The notes: a model not told the origin generated them from the letters alone. Shown: positions 50,871 through 63,597, counted from the stretch's first letter. The stretch: DNA of 64,000 nt from Ascaris suum (GCA_013433145.1 CM024187.1:8707326-8771325); one strand, 5' to 3'. Numbers and translations are program-made.

Positions 50871-52200
50871 TATAGGCTAGATAACTCCAGTGCTGTCAGC
50901 GTAACCCAACAAGCGTGCTTAATCTTTTGCCATATACGGCAGATCTTTATTGAAGTGACACGGTGTACGACCATCAGAGAAGGTCGTCCCCAAACATATC
51001 ATCATTTGCAATTCTTTTAACTTCGGAACGTTCAACTTTTTATTCATTTTGGACCGGAAAAGAAATTCCAAGCCATTTCGTCTTCAATCTTTTTAATGTT
51101 CTTTAAAGCATACTGCAACCTACAAAAGATTACTTCCCTAGGTGCAATTCTGCAGCACTGTATGTCACTTGCAGCGAGAGAGGAACTGCACTGAATGGAA
51201 CGCGGCGCCAGAAACGCGAATCGCAGCCCGCATGATGAATCGCTTATTTGACGAGTGCCTACTTGAGAAAAGCATGTAACTCACAAACACGCACACCTAA
51301 CAAGTTACTCTCGCATTCAAGTGAACTTTTCGAAAGTTCTCAGATATGTCAGAGTCAGAGCGGTTGAATTATCCCCAGAATACTTTTTTCTCTCATTTTC
51401 TAACGAAGAACTTCCATATAGGAATGCCACTGATAACAGGTAGTTAGCCGCGAACCACGAAAATGATGATGCGAAGCGCATGTCGGTTTGTTTCTAATGG
51501 AATCGTTGTGTGCGCTCAAATCCCCGCCCTCCAGTCACATCTTTGTGCTTTCAAATGAAATAACTTTCTCGAGCTATCTCTCAACGAGGACATACAATAA
51601 AGACTTTTCATTCATCGAGTTCTTTTCCTTATAGATTCCTTCGCTTTTCCATTCGTTTCATTTCTACAAATCGTATCTAGTGTGACAACATTTCCGGGCG
51701 CTTTTTTTTCGCTTCTTCACTCAGTCTCGCGACTATAAAAAGAATACATTTGGCTGTATAGAAATTTCCGCCTCTTGACTTGACTTGTATTGAAACTCGT
51801 TTTACCGATAGATTGTTGCCCTTAACAAAAAGTACACGAATATACAGTGATCATAAAGTCGCATTATAGGTACATGGCAAAATATAAGAGAGAAGTTTTT
51901 TGATGCACAAAAATTTCTGTGCGTTATTTAGACGTTAATAAAGTATGAATAGAATCATGATTGGTGTTATGCACCAAAATGATGGGTGCATCTCGAGTGA
52001 TCATCTTGCGGCCCGGCGACTGAGGTACTCACTAAATCACTCTTTGAAACTCTTCGTTCCAGCGTTTTCGACCGTGGACGGGGTGTCGTGTTGTACTCCC
52101 TGCAGAAGTAGTTAGTAGGCCATTTGGTCGTGCAGTCGCTCAGTTATTTTCCATCTTCTGAGCTGTTCTGATGTAATAGTAATCTATCAGATCATCTACG
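50871..52200. other. no gene; possible 3' flank of a retroelement
   Basis: No open frame of note. The 12-base TAGACGTTAATA at 51929 also occurs in the inverted repeat at 14962. The segment may include the 3' end of the minus-strand element at 52.2-53.6 kb. Confidence 0.4.
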
Positions 52201-53640
52201 TTAGCCTATTGATGTGCGCCGTTGAATTTTTCGGAACTGTGGATCATCCCAAGATCTTTGCAGGATGCGCTTGTCTTTATCTGTAGTGAATGCACTGGGT
52301 GGCAGAAGGAATCGGATTTTTCGTGGCACAATCGTTTCTGCGATCACATAAGCAATTTTTCTGTTATTAACAGTAGCAGAGATTTTATGGTGACGAGGAA
52401 TTTTCAAGTAGCTTTTGAATTTTTTCTGAATGAGGATTTTTCGTCGTCTATCATCTCTAAATACAACTGACATTCCCTTTCGACGGGTCCTGCTTACCGC
52501 TGTACTCGAAAGGTTTATCATCATGTCTAATTCCTTTAGAAATGCTGATATTGGGTGCGCACCTACACTTGATTTTGATTGCACTGTGTTGGACTGCAAC
52601 TCTCCTGCCGAGCATATCGCTTGTACGTCATCGGCATACATCAACATCTTGCCGTTTCATTTCAATTTTTTTTTTTTTGTTCCTAAAGATGCAAACTGAC
52701 TGAGTTAAATAGCATCGGTGGCAATCCTCCATCTCGTGAGGCTGTCATCTTTTTACCTTTCCGCTAGAGGTGGAAAGGTTAGTTTCGGTTATCGTTGTTA
52801 TATCAAGCAAGTACGCTAATGATAAGTGTGAGAGCAGGAATTGTGGAAATGAGATAACCAGTAAGCTCTTGTAGTATGTGCGCTAGCAGTTGGTTATCCA
52901 GTGTGGAGTATATTTCATCGGTTGTTCCTTATAAGCGCGATCACTATCGAATGTCTCTTTTGAAAAGCAAATTACGATATCGCTATCAAAAAATCGATGA
53001 CAGTGTGAAATTGCACGTATACATGTACATTTTTATAAAAATCAGGAGAGCGGTGACAGCAACGATGTAGGCCGATAGCTTTGGGTGCGTTTTTTCGTCG
53101 CCTCTTTCTTGAAGAAACTTATTTTCGCTAGCTTCCAAAATTTGGGAGTTGCTGTGTTTGCATAACACAGCTAAAGAACATCCGCAATTGTGGCACATGT
53201 TGGTACTTAGCCAGTTGAAAGCTGTGTTAGCGACACCATCCATTCCTAGCCACTTGCTGGACTGTAGTCTGCTTACCATTTTCAATATTTTATTCGGTAT
53301 GATGCACTTATTCTCGCATGAATTATCCAGCTATAGCGATATCGCATTGGGTTGTTTTGAGAGCTCAGTACCTCTATAGTATACTTGAAACCTTTCTGAT
53401 CTTACTTCAATAATTTTCTCCTTGGTTTTACACCCAAGAAGGTTACTGATGTGGTGCAACTTTCTTTTCGGGTTGTTTACTGCTATTCCTAAAAATTTTT
53501 GGTTTTTCCCGTTTTCCTACTCTTATATTAGTTAAGCAACAAAATGCCTGATCCGTTTTAAATTTGTTTCTCACTTCGCTGATGTTCTGCTCCTTATAGA
53601 TGACTTTTTCTTTCTTCCACCCATCTAATTTCGATATGTA
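52201..53640 (-). mobile_element. decayed non-LTR retrotransposon fragment (not RTE), reverse transcriptase
   Basis: Read on the minus strand, a basic linker at 53.4-53.6 kb leads into ILKMVSRLQSSKWLGMDGVA (about 53.23-53.29 kb), the start of a reverse-transcriptase domain where the family has a K-S-x-G-x-D-G motif. A fragment DEIYSTLDNQLLAHILQEL (about 52.9 kb) corresponds to the segment after the first catalytic aspartate. LMYADDVQAI at about 52.63 kb carries an intact YADD. The roughly 200-residue distance from GMDG to YADD fits the family. Stops and frameshifts separate the pieces. The motifs look closer to CR1/jockey-like elements than to RTE. Downstream of YADD an open basic segment runs to 52201 and does not look like a usual thumb domain. 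Endonuclease not found. Confidence 0.6.
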
Positions 53641-53884
53641 GACAATTGCCGTACTTCCTACCTTTCATTTTTCTGCGCGGTACTCGGCTGAACGCATTAC
53701 AAAAGTTTCATGCAAATATTTCGGTAGCTATATTTATTCTTCACGCAGATTTCTTATCATGTTTAAATCGATGCTAGAGACTGCAGAATCACAACTTGTA
53801 GAGATATAATTTGCATAGTCTCTCTTGTTGTGAAAAATGGCTTTATTTTCGCGTTGCATTGCAAAAGTGATGATGCATACTCAC

Positions 53885-56275
53885 CTGACCACCTCATCAT
53901 TTCACGATCTGTCTGTTCGCCAGGGGTCGGCGCTCATGTCTCGAGTTCCGTTCGCTCCCATTTGCGCCTCCTGCTTCCACCTTGGCCATACAGTCTTATA
54001 AGTGGTTCTCCCACCTAGTTTGCTGCCTTCCGAGCGGGTGCTTTCGGTCACTACCCAGTCTGTCAGGCGATAGGTTCAGCCGTTGTTAGATTTTCGTGCA
54101 ACATAGCCTGTCCACCTCATTTTGCCGCGTAAATTTCGGACGATACGTCCTTTACTCCAGCTTCATGTCGCAGTTCTTCGCTGCTTAACCGATCTATCCA
54201 GATGACGCCATACATTCTTCTTTCCACTCCTTTCTTTGCCACCGCGAATTTCTTTTCATCACGTTTCGTTGTAGACCATGTTTCGCGTGATATAGCACGC
54301 TGGAAGCATAGCCGTTTTGAAGATGTGAGCCCTGACATTGATCGGCAACCTTTGATTACATAATTTTTGCTGAAGGCGATCCAGCCCTCTCATCGTCTTC
54401 TTATGTGCTTGCCGCCACGATATTATTCGGATCTGCCGGACGTTCGGGATAGATGAAATCCCTCACTTCCTCAAATTCGACGTCATTCAGTCGTATTACG
54501 ACTTCTGCGTTAGAGCTATTCCTCATCTACTTTGCCCTGGAGAAATTCTTTCCCAGGCCGTTCCTTGGATAAGTTTGCCAGTTGCTGTAAATCGTGTTGA
54601 AGGTCTTGAAGGTTTGTGGTAGAAAGGACTCCATCATCAGCGAACAGAAGGTGGGTTAGCAATTCGCCATCACTCATAATCTCCCGCCATGATGGTTAAT
54701 CTTTCTAAATACTCATTCCAGGGTCACCGCAAAGAGCATCGGGGAGATAGTATCACCCTCACGGACTCATTTTTTGAACTTCATGTGACATACATCGTCG
54801 AGGAGCTGAACGCCACTTTTGTGCCCTTTGTTAATGAGTTTTATGATGTCGGCGTACACCGGATGCGCATCAGCTTCTTGCAAAACTTTTATGACTGCTG
54901 TTGATTCTACCGAGTCGAATGCTTTACGGAAGTCAGCAAAGGTGAGAAATACTGGGACTCTATATTCTTTATTTTCTCCAGTAACTGGCCGAGGACGGGT
55001 ATGCGATCATCCGTGCAGTAGCCTCCTCTAAAACCTCCCTGCTTTCTGCTGATTTCCATTCGTGATTTTCGATTCGAAAGCACTCTTATGAACAGTTTGC
55101 ACAGTTGTGGCAAAAGTGAGATGGGACGGTAGTTTTCCAGGCCTTCGGGATCACCTTTCTTCTTCAAAACCACCCTCTCTGATGCTAACCAAGCCGAGGG
55201 AACAGTAAGTAAACTTAATTTGATAGTGAATCTTCCAGCCACAGCCTTGAGAAAGAAGTAACATCCTGCTTTCAGATGTTCCGCTTTGATTTCGTCTTTT
55301 TCCGGTCTTTTTCCAGCGCCCATTTTCCTCACTGCCGAAGCTACCTTGTCTCTTGTTACCCGTGGAGTGTCCTCGCGTTTAACAGGTAAAGTGATTTCCT
55401 CCACGTCCACCTTTTAGGGAAACAGATCATTGCGATAGGTTTCACATCCTTCTTTCTTTCTTGTTCGATGTGCTGTGCATCTCCCATTACGATCTTTCAG
55501 AGCACCAAGTAAGCTTGTTCTCGCTCGAAGTTCTCTCTCTACCTTTTTCAAGCTTCTTCGTTTCTCAGCTGCCTCTCTCAGTCTCAGCCCCTTATACTCC
55601 TCATAGCCCGCTTGCAGTTTTCTTCGTGGCTCCTTGCACAGCTTCTTACAATCGTCTCCAGATGTTTTTCCTTCCGTTATTATTTTGGCTTGAAGAGTCA
55701 TTAAGTTGTTGTGTCCTCGCGGATCTTTCTTGTTCATGTTGGGCGAATCGGATTGCTTTAGCGATCAACCGCTTTTTTGAAGTTATTCACTAGCATTTCA
55801 TAGTCTCCTTTGACGTTGTCAATGGTAGCTTACCAGTCTGCCGCTTTCATCTAAGAGGACAACGCTTCAATATTTAATATTGTTCTTCGGCGTCGCCTTG
55901 CTCGTAAGATGTTGTTCTCACGTTCATAGTCAATTCTGATTTTTTAGCGAAGGAGGCGGTGGTCGGACCCCGTTCGTGCAGTTTTCTCACCAATGAAGAG
56001 CACCTCCATGAACAGACGCTTCGTGTCCGTTGACACGTGATCGATTTGGTTCAAAGTAACACTATCTGGACCTCGCCAAGTCCATTGCCTGTTCCAGTAT
56101 TTTTGGAAGAAAGGTTCATTGTATGCGGACGGTTACTGATCGCAGATGTTAGTTAGCTGGACCCTCTGATGTTCTGAACTGCAGTGCCGTACGTTCCAAC
56201 ACAGCTCTCAGCAGGGTGAATCCTGCGCCCGACCTTCGCATTAAAATTGCCTTGAACAATAAAACTGCATAGCAT
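53885..56275 (-). mobile_element. 5'-truncated, decayed RTE-clade non-LTR retrotransposon
   Basis: In minus-strand order: a remnant of the apurinic-type endonuclease with VQGNFNAKVG (about 56.24 kb) and an SDH-like end; a basic linker (55414-55737, LREAAEKRRSLKKVERELR); a reverse-transcriptase start (54907-55410) with LENYRPISLLPQLCKLF, where one TAA separates it from the linker in the same frame; then frameshifts; FADD catalytic motif at 54633-54644; and the typical C-terminal region with LRHEAGVKDV (near 54.13 kb) and MRWTGYVARKS further on. Intact RTE elements are about 3.2 kb with one open frame. This copy is about 2.4 kb and lacks most of the endonuclease, as expected from incomplete target-primed reverse transcription. 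Several stops and frameshifts make it inactive. Confidence 0.85.
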
Positions 56276-56280
56276 CCTCA

Positions 56281-58517
56281 TTGCAAAAGGCATACTATCT
56301 TTACGAAATGGTCACTGTCTGTGAAGACAAACACTGTTTTGGCTTCGTAGTGGTGTTCTCCTATTTGCGCATCTTGGGGAGTTTTTTTTTCAATCCATCC
56401 CAGTATAAAATTGCTGAGAGGTCAGTCCATTGGCACTCGAAGCACTGCACCCGTTCCTTATTTTTGTTTTTCCCACTACCTCCTCATCGTGCCACTGAAA
56501 TGTTCGCTGCTACTCTCGCATTTTGTAGACAACTTCTCGTCCAACATGTACCCCATCATACACAATTTATAAGGGGCCCAGGAATGTTCAGCCGAACGAT
56601 CCGTAAACAAATGAAAGTGAACCTCATTTTTCTAGCCAGTTCATTCTTAACACCGATTCTCTTGCAAAGAACGCGACACAACTCTAATTCTTCCATCTTA
56701 TAATCGCTATGGCAATAGAAATTATGTAAGTGGCTTGTGACATGTGGGCGTCGAAACAGAACTGACCTCAAGAGACTGGCAGGAACTGCAACTTTTAGTG
56801 ACTCACGAGAGCTTGGGTATTAGCCGAGTTTTGGGAAGCAACTAGTTCTCGATCATTACTCGTCATCATGCTTTCGTTGAACAGCAATCTTCCTTTATTG
56901 CTCAGCTAGTGCGGCAGTCTGCTGAAGATTGTCTTCTTTGCTTTCAGTGTCGTTATTTAGCGCCTTTAGCACCACAGAATATAACTTCAGCTGTGGATGA
57001 ATAAATAGAGATTCTACTCAGTTAATTTCCAGCAGCTTATCTATACGGTCCAGCCGCGCAATGAAAGACTGTATACGCCGATGGAAACTCTTGGCGATTT
57101 CTTTTAAGAACTGGGGCAAGATTCTGTGGTACTATTTGCGCGAGAATGTCATAGTCGAACATTCTCGTAGCAATTTTGCGGGCTCTGCGATAACTTGCAG
57201 CTCGCTACCAAACAGAATCAATTTCTGGGCGTTTTTTCTGTTGACAGCCTCGAAGCCGTTTAGGGAATGCATTGGTTTCGTAAATGTTTTCGTTTTTTAT
57301 CTTTCGTGAATGTGTTTGCAAGAATGCTGAGCATTCAAGTATGAATGGCTTCTCGTACTGCATCATTACAGTTTTCAGAGTATTCGTAACGATGAGTACG
57401 GATGAGGGCAGCTAAACGACAATGTTCTTCATAGGCAGCACTGGAGTGCTAGAGGCAATTAAATCGTGCTCAGCGAGCTAGCTGATCGCCTCTCTTCGTA
57501 TTGCACATCGACCGATAACTTCCTCGGTCGAGCTCGTAGATGTGCTGCTGTTGTTGTCCCAACATACATCGTCATCAAGTTCATCTCATCAGGTTTTTAT
57601 TCCGCATCACTATGTGTATCTTCAACACACTTGCGCAACCTGATTAAAAAATTTTTTGTGGATGAGTCGTCAGAAACTGCTTTTAGGATTACGTTAGGCA
57701 ATTCGACGCACTTCTGAGTCAGTCGTCTAAGATGCCTCGACCCGGAGTTTCTTATGAAAAAAACCGATTTATTGAATCGAAAAATACCTTCGTTTCAAAC
57801 GGCATGTTTGCAGTTCTTCATATTAATTAGCTTTATAGAATTCTCTAAGCGATTGAAGTGCTGTTTAGAGAAGGGGAATTTCTAATTCTTAATGCAAAAA
57901 GATTCTCGCTTTCTTTTCATTGTTGGAGCAATATGCTTTCTTCTGAGGCGATTTTCGCAACAAAATAAACGAAATCATTCTCAATGAAGAGCATGGTGAA
58001 CCTTCTATGAGATATCAATATTTGCACTCTTGGAAAACAAGCGTATTTTCCTCGTTCTGTTCGCTAATTGGATGATGTTGCGCAATTAGATAGATGAATC
58101 ATGATAGCTTCACTTTTTAATGTTCCACTTATATTATTCCATAAAGGCTGCATTTGGCGTCGCGATGAGTGAGCGAACAATTATACTCTTTCATGAAAAA
58201 TTTTTGAAGCAGCTCAAAAGTAATGCGAATAAGGCAGTTGTGCACTCAATATTTGGCCACGAAACGTACGAGAACTTCGTGATGGCTTTGATCAAAAGTT
58301 ACGGATCATAGGATAGGTGTCCCTGATGAATAATCGTCTAAGTTCAGTCTCACACATGCTGACCGAACTTTTGATATTTATTTCTTTACTTTTCCATATC
58401 TGCAAAAATTCGCTTAGGCCAGACAACATGTGAGGAAAGTTGAATGTTGAACATATATTATAGCTTGCCTGTATATTCTACAATTGGACGCATTGACGGA
58501 AGAAACCTAGCGTTTAG
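56281..58517. other. no supported gene; one exon-like frame
   Basis: A 140-codon plus-strand frame at 56281-56703 has no splice support. A shorter frame at 58135-58311 (IILFHEKFLKQLKSNANKAV, then HETYENFVMALIKSYGS, TAG) is protein-like and could be an upstream or separate exon, but its acceptor (CATAAAG) is poor. Confidence 0.35.
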
Positions 58518-61500
58518 GAGCCAAGATTTTTTCCACGTGGAATGTTGGCAGAGTATGACCATAAATCAACAATGATATCTGATTTGCGCTCATTCTATAA
58601 GAATATAACGACGATACTTTACAGCTATGGTTGCGTTTCCTTCTGCCTTATTACAACAGGACTCGTCTTCACTGTTTTTGCGATCTTCCAAAAGGATTCA
58701 CAGATCGGTAAAGTGTGGCTTGCTGGTCCTACAACAATGGTCGTCGGCTTGGTCCTTTGTGGAAAGGTGGGACGCTTTGCATATTTTTTGCTTATTTTCA
58801 GCTTAACTTATTTGCATCGCCGAACTCATGCTTTTTCCGGATCCATCCAAATAGTCTCGGTACCAGCTGAGTTGCTTTGCCGTTACAATTAAATGGTTTG
58901 TCAGAAACTGCCGCAGTGAAGAAGGAAGAGTACGAGAAATCGGCGTGCCAAAAGATGTAAAGGTATAGAGGCAATGCGATTCGGATGGAGTAAGAAGCAA
59001 AAAAAAACGCTTCTCTTGGAAATCTCGCAAAACTTTTAAGACCTTAAACTGTGCTGCTTTCGTGTGATGGACCGTCCTGATGAGCGCACAGGTAACTCAA
59101 AGTGTTGCATAGTGTGTTGCAACATGTTGAACATGCACTGCTGCAGGTGGTAATTGACTGGGGCCCAGCGATGGCGCATGCACGAGAAGGCTCTGTCGAT
59201 TCCCGGCTCAATCAAGTGAGCTTTCATTTAACATCCCTTCTTCCATTGTTTCTGAGAGGGACATTGAATATCTGCCCTCTTAAACCTTCTTATATATCAT
59301 AGAGAGCACTTTATCTGTTTATCTAATTAGTGTTTTTCCGCCCGGAATGTTACTATACACCCAACACATCCCTCTTTTCCATGATTATCGTAAATTACTT
59401 CTTCAGATATTAAAAATATATTAAAATTTTTTAAAAGCTCGGTACAGTAGTGAATTTTCGGACGAGTATGGGTGAAAAGTTGCAGGTTTGAAAGCAATTT
59501 GCACCAAGTTTTTGATCACTTCTTTGGAGTCTGCCTTTGAAGACTAGACTTTGATGCTAAAGCCAAGAGCTTAAACCAACTACACTTCTCGTACTTTTTA
59601 TCAAATCAGGATTCGCCATGTAGTTGTATTTTAGGAGCTACTTCCAGAAGCTCGAATGAATTCAACTCTTCTAGAAGGCCGTTTCTTCAAGAATCCCATT
59701 CTCTACGAAGGGAACATTGAAAACGGTCGAATTACAAAAGTGAACGGCGATGTCAGTGGGTGTCGAAGCTTTCGGCCCTCAAGTTGGGGTTGTGCAGCAA
59801 CTGCGGATGTTGTCTTCTCCCATAATGAAAGCGCTCGCCATTCCGAGGTAAGCATATCCCCATTTAAAATCTTGACTGATCCATCCTTTGTCGTTGGTTT
59901 CTTTTTCCCAGTTAATTCGTTATTTCCAGTCTTTTAACTTTTGATGCTATCGTATTTCGTATACAATACAAACCGTTATGTCAATTATACATATGAAGTG
60001 AACAGTCGTGATTAAGTTAGCTAGATCGATCCCCATCAGGAGTTGTTGTCGAGCAGTTGCAAATTTCCTAAATTATACAGCACATGCCGACCTGTTATAG
60101 TACAAAGCTGCATCCTATCGACCGTCATAATTCGTCGTAGAGTGCAGCATCTGAAAATAATTCAAGGCAAAATCTGCGCCACTGACCAATTTCGATAGTG
60201 GCAGAAATGATATAGCATCATGTGACTGTTACGCGCAATGCGCAGCTGCAACAATTCTCCAGTCACATTTAGTACGCTGCTATCTTATAACGTAGTGTAT
60301 AAAAAGTGCTTGTTATCTCTTACCCTTACATCCTTATAACTTCTTCGCCTTGCCTATTACAGCCGAAGTTTACGTATGCTATCGTCTTCGCTTACGTTCT
60401 TTATTTTACATCTTGTGGCATTCACTGTCATGACTGCATTGGTGATCGTGGTGATCGTAAGACATAGGCAGCGTTTTTCATCATTTAAACTTCAATCTTC
60501 AAAAAAAAGCTTGATAAATTCTCTCTAGTGCCGCCACCGCCACCTACTAATTTTAATTAACACTTTAGCCACAAAATACTCGAATAAAGGCTTCTCAAAA
60601 CCAGACTGTGAATATTTACGTTTCTGTAGTTATTCTATACTTTGAACTTTACAATAATGTGACAAAGAACTTATTTTTTTATCCAAGAACCGTGCACCTC
60701 CATCAGGTAAACGTCTGTTTTGCAGTATAACATGCGATGTCTGGTGATGATATGAAGTATACGTCACATTTTGATGTGGGGTAATCGAGTATCGGGTACT
60801 CTATTTTGAGAATTTCCTCCTGTGCTTTTAAATATATCGTAATATGTGGGCTTAATTAGGTTATTGGATTTGGCTCACTTTTAGACCCTAAAACTCAAGG
60901 CATATCACGTAATGTAAAGCTAAGAAATAGTGCAAGATACAAAATACCGAGATCTGATGAAATTCGGTTGGTCAAACGCATGCTTTGGACAGCATGAATG
61001 GGGGCAGAATGCAAGCTTTACGCCTTTTAGCCAACACACTATCCTATAGAGTGAAGCGCTGGCTGTCCGAACACCTGTTCGAGCAGTACGATACGCCGAA
61101 AATGTCATTGGTTCGAAGAGGTTGAAATGGATCACAGATGGAAGTCGATTAAGCCTGGTTGACTCTTCAGCTGTAGCTCAATGGATTTCGTTTTTGATGA
61201 GGTATTTCAGAGTTCGACGATAATGCATGCAGTGCCGAATGCCAGCGAGAGTGCCTTAAGGACGGGTCGGAAATGCGTCGAAAACTTGACTTGCAAGCCA
61301 AGAGCAGAAATTCAAACGATGGCAGCAACAGCAATACGATGTGAGTGTGGTCCCGTTCGGGGCACAATGCGTGTTGTGCCACGGAACAGCGATCCACTCT
61401 ACGGCTCCATCAACGCCAATCAGGCTGCTTCTTTGTCGATGAAAGCGCACTTCTCTGAGGGTGGTGATGGTGGCAGTAGTAGTGGAAGCCCTTATCAAGG

Positions 61501-61540
61501 TGAAACCTTCGTGCTCAACGACCGTAATTATCTCATTTAG
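58518..61540 (+). CDS. four-exon gene for a two-helix membrane protein, unknown family
   Basis: This is the best-supported host gene. Exons: 58518-58766 (acceptor GTTTAG, donor GTGGGA), 59147-59215 (CTGCTGCAG, GTGAGC), 59635-59847 (TTGTATTTTAG, GTAAGC), 61211-61540 (GGTATTTCAG, TAG stop). Every intron is phase 0 and the frame is continuous. Starting at the ATG at 58542 gives about 278 residues; the first exon stays open to its acceptor, so 5' exons may exist. Near the N-terminus lie two membrane helices, SYGCVSFCLITTGLVFTVFA and VWLAGPTTMVVGLVLCGKVV, separated by a short polar loop. The rest is a long hydrophilic tail with Cys-containing stretches, a Gly/Ser run and the C-terminus TFVLNDRNYLI. 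An AATAAA lies at 61726, 186 bases after the stop. The short-loop hairpin suggests both termini on the same side. I do not recognise the family. Confidence 0.65.
60376..60528 (+). CDS. possible nested micro-gene: 50-residue single-pass membrane protein
   Basis: Inside the last intron of the 58.5-61.5 kb gene, on the same strand, an acceptor (CTTGCCTATTACAG, ending 60362) lies 13 bases before an ATG, the spacing typical of nematode spliced-leader sites. The frame encodes 50 residues: a short N-terminus, a strong helix (FILHLVAFTVMTALVIVVIV), then RHRQR and a Lys/Ser-rich tail, so a type III or signal-anchor topology is likely. AATAAA at about 60583 is 55 bases after the stop. A donor-like ATC then GTAAGA at 60457 means it could instead be an alternative exon, but its phase does not fit the host gene's phase-0 exons. 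Confidence 0.35.
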   Translation: MLSSSLTFFILHLVAFTVMTALVIVVIVRHRQRFSSFKLQSSKKSLINSL

Positions 61541-61725
61541 GAATACATCGAAGGTTCCGTTGTTTTCACACATTAAAAGTGTACTTTTTCCTTCAAACAA
61601 GTCGTCGTCTAAACTGAAAGCATTCTTGCTTGTACTGCTGCCAACTATAAATATCGGAGAAAAACCACTTCAAGAACGCTGCAGAAACTTTTCAGCAGGC
61701 CATTACAGATGAAACCTTACTTTGG

Positions 61726-61731
61726 AATAAA
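61726..61731 (+). other. polyadenylation signal of the 58.5-61.5 kb gene
   Basis: A canonical AATAAA lies 186 bases after the stop codon at 61538-61540. A second lies near 61926. The first is the likelier 3' end. Confidence 0.45.
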
Positions 61732-63597
61732 GGCAATAGTAAATCAAGTAACCGTCTATTAGGCATTCACTTTTGATACGATCACCATTACGTGTTGGAA
61801 TGTATTGATTTCTTATATTTTCCGCATAAACGCATTCTTCCTTTCTTTTTTTTTCACGACTTCTCGAAACGTACGTACGGGAACGTAAAATAGTGTCATT
61901 GTGTACCTCCGCATCCTCATAATCAAATAAAATCTCTCAGGCGTTTTTTGGTGCTTCTGAGCTCTTGCTTTGGAGGTTTTTCGAATTACCACTCTATGAA
62001 ATTTTACTGCCCTTAGATGAGACTTATGAAGGGCAACAGAACATGCTAAAATTTGCTATGCATGATACGTCCAACACTACAGACTGCCTAGCATGTTTGC
62101 TCTGCACTCGAATCCCCTTTCGTATTTTAACACCACATACTCGTTATTTCTCTTCTGTCCATTTTGCCTGGATATTATACAGCAAGTAAAAAGAAATGGA
62201 GGAAGGGACATCCTACTCATTATTTGGTTCGCGTAATGCGTTACGGCAGTTTGAAAGTGACTTTAGTCGATGCTGATTTTAACGATTTGTCAAACATCAC
62301 TTAATGCCGAATTCTGATTGAACAATCTCTTGCTATAAATTCGTAAACAGTTTTTCCACTTTAATGTTCTCTTTTATGGCGTAAAAAGATGGTGTATTGA
62401 ACTCTCAAATGAGCGAATATAGTAAATGTGATGCGTCACATCGTTCACAGTTCCGATACATTTATTCATGGTCGCGACAGCCACTCGTTAATGCAAAACC
62501 TGTCGATGCCATTAGAGGGTCAATGCAGAAGTTCGCGCTGTTTTTTCACTCAAATTTCTGAGAAGTGTTCGCCCATTTCCATTTCATACAATGCTCCAAG
62601 GCCTTAGCTTCCGAATTCTTGAGTTTCCCTGTTAGTTCTTCTTAGCGGGGATTTCTGCTTCAGAGAATGATTTATCAAGCTGAAAAAAATCGAACATGCG
62701 AAACACATTACTTTTACCTTAACCAAGGATCCCTAAATTTCCAAGGTTTTCCGAGCATTTGTGCCAGCTACGAACACAATCAAAAAAGCAGCGCGCAGGT
62801 GGTATGCGCAGATTCGACTTAAGTGATAAAAGACAGGAGAGATTATTTGGTAGCAAAACTACTATCTCCGAAAAATTTTGAGACCTGTCATACCTAATCG
62901 ATTGAACCAGTCGACAAAGAAGCTCAACGGAACGAGGCGCAGCTGCTGAGCGGTTGCTTACCAATACGACTGGGCGGGGAAATTTCCACAGGTTCAAATG
63001 TACGCTATTGCGAGATTCACTGATGTTATGCAAAAGAGGTTAGTTTGCAGAGCCTTTTTGAGCTCGCTTTGTCTCGATGTTGCCATTTCGTTTTCTTTAG
63101 GGCAGTCATATTGGAACGTCGTTCAACGACAGCGTGAGACTGAAACGTGGGCGATGGTGCTGTCGGTGTGCTGTAAATGGCCTTACTTCTTGCAAAAGAC
63201 CGGGTCCAGAATTCTTGATGCAGCCAGCAAGGAAAGCAGCCAAGTCCGGCACTTTCTGCTCTCCAACTGTCTCCAAGCAACTTTATGGACGCTTTTTGAT
63301 GTAGGGACGAATTACAAAATAATTATAGCTCATCGAGCGACAACGCCATGCAGAAATCGCCTGCCATTAAATAGGCTGACTTCTTCAAGGAGGATACAAG
63401 AGTTTGAATAACGATAGGGAAAAATGATGAATGATGAGAGCAGATAGTCGTTGATTGATGTCTATGTCTCTTACAAACAAATACTTTTTCAGCTGTCGAA
63501 TAAACTGTACGAAGTTTTGGGCAGCGCTATAGGCTGGTTGCAGTGAATTTTTTCGCAACACATTCTAATCGATGGTGATGTTGACATTTCCAGTTGA
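61732..63597. other. no firmly supported gene
   Basis: A 137-codon plus-strand frame (62998-63411) and a second plus frame after the acceptor TTTTCTTTAG near 63101 (67 codons, with WCCRCAVNGLTSC) overlap each other and minus-strand frames, so no single reading can be preferred. A frame at 61965-62189 is also plausible but lacks splice sites. Confidence 0.35.

Noticed and set aside
52222..52699. Plus-strand frames opposite the YADD segment
   Set aside because: They are antisense shadows of the reverse-transcriptase fragment.
54117..54338. Separate 73-codon minus-strand gene
   Set aside because: Its LRHEAGVKDV motif and position show that it is the C-terminal part of the RTE element.
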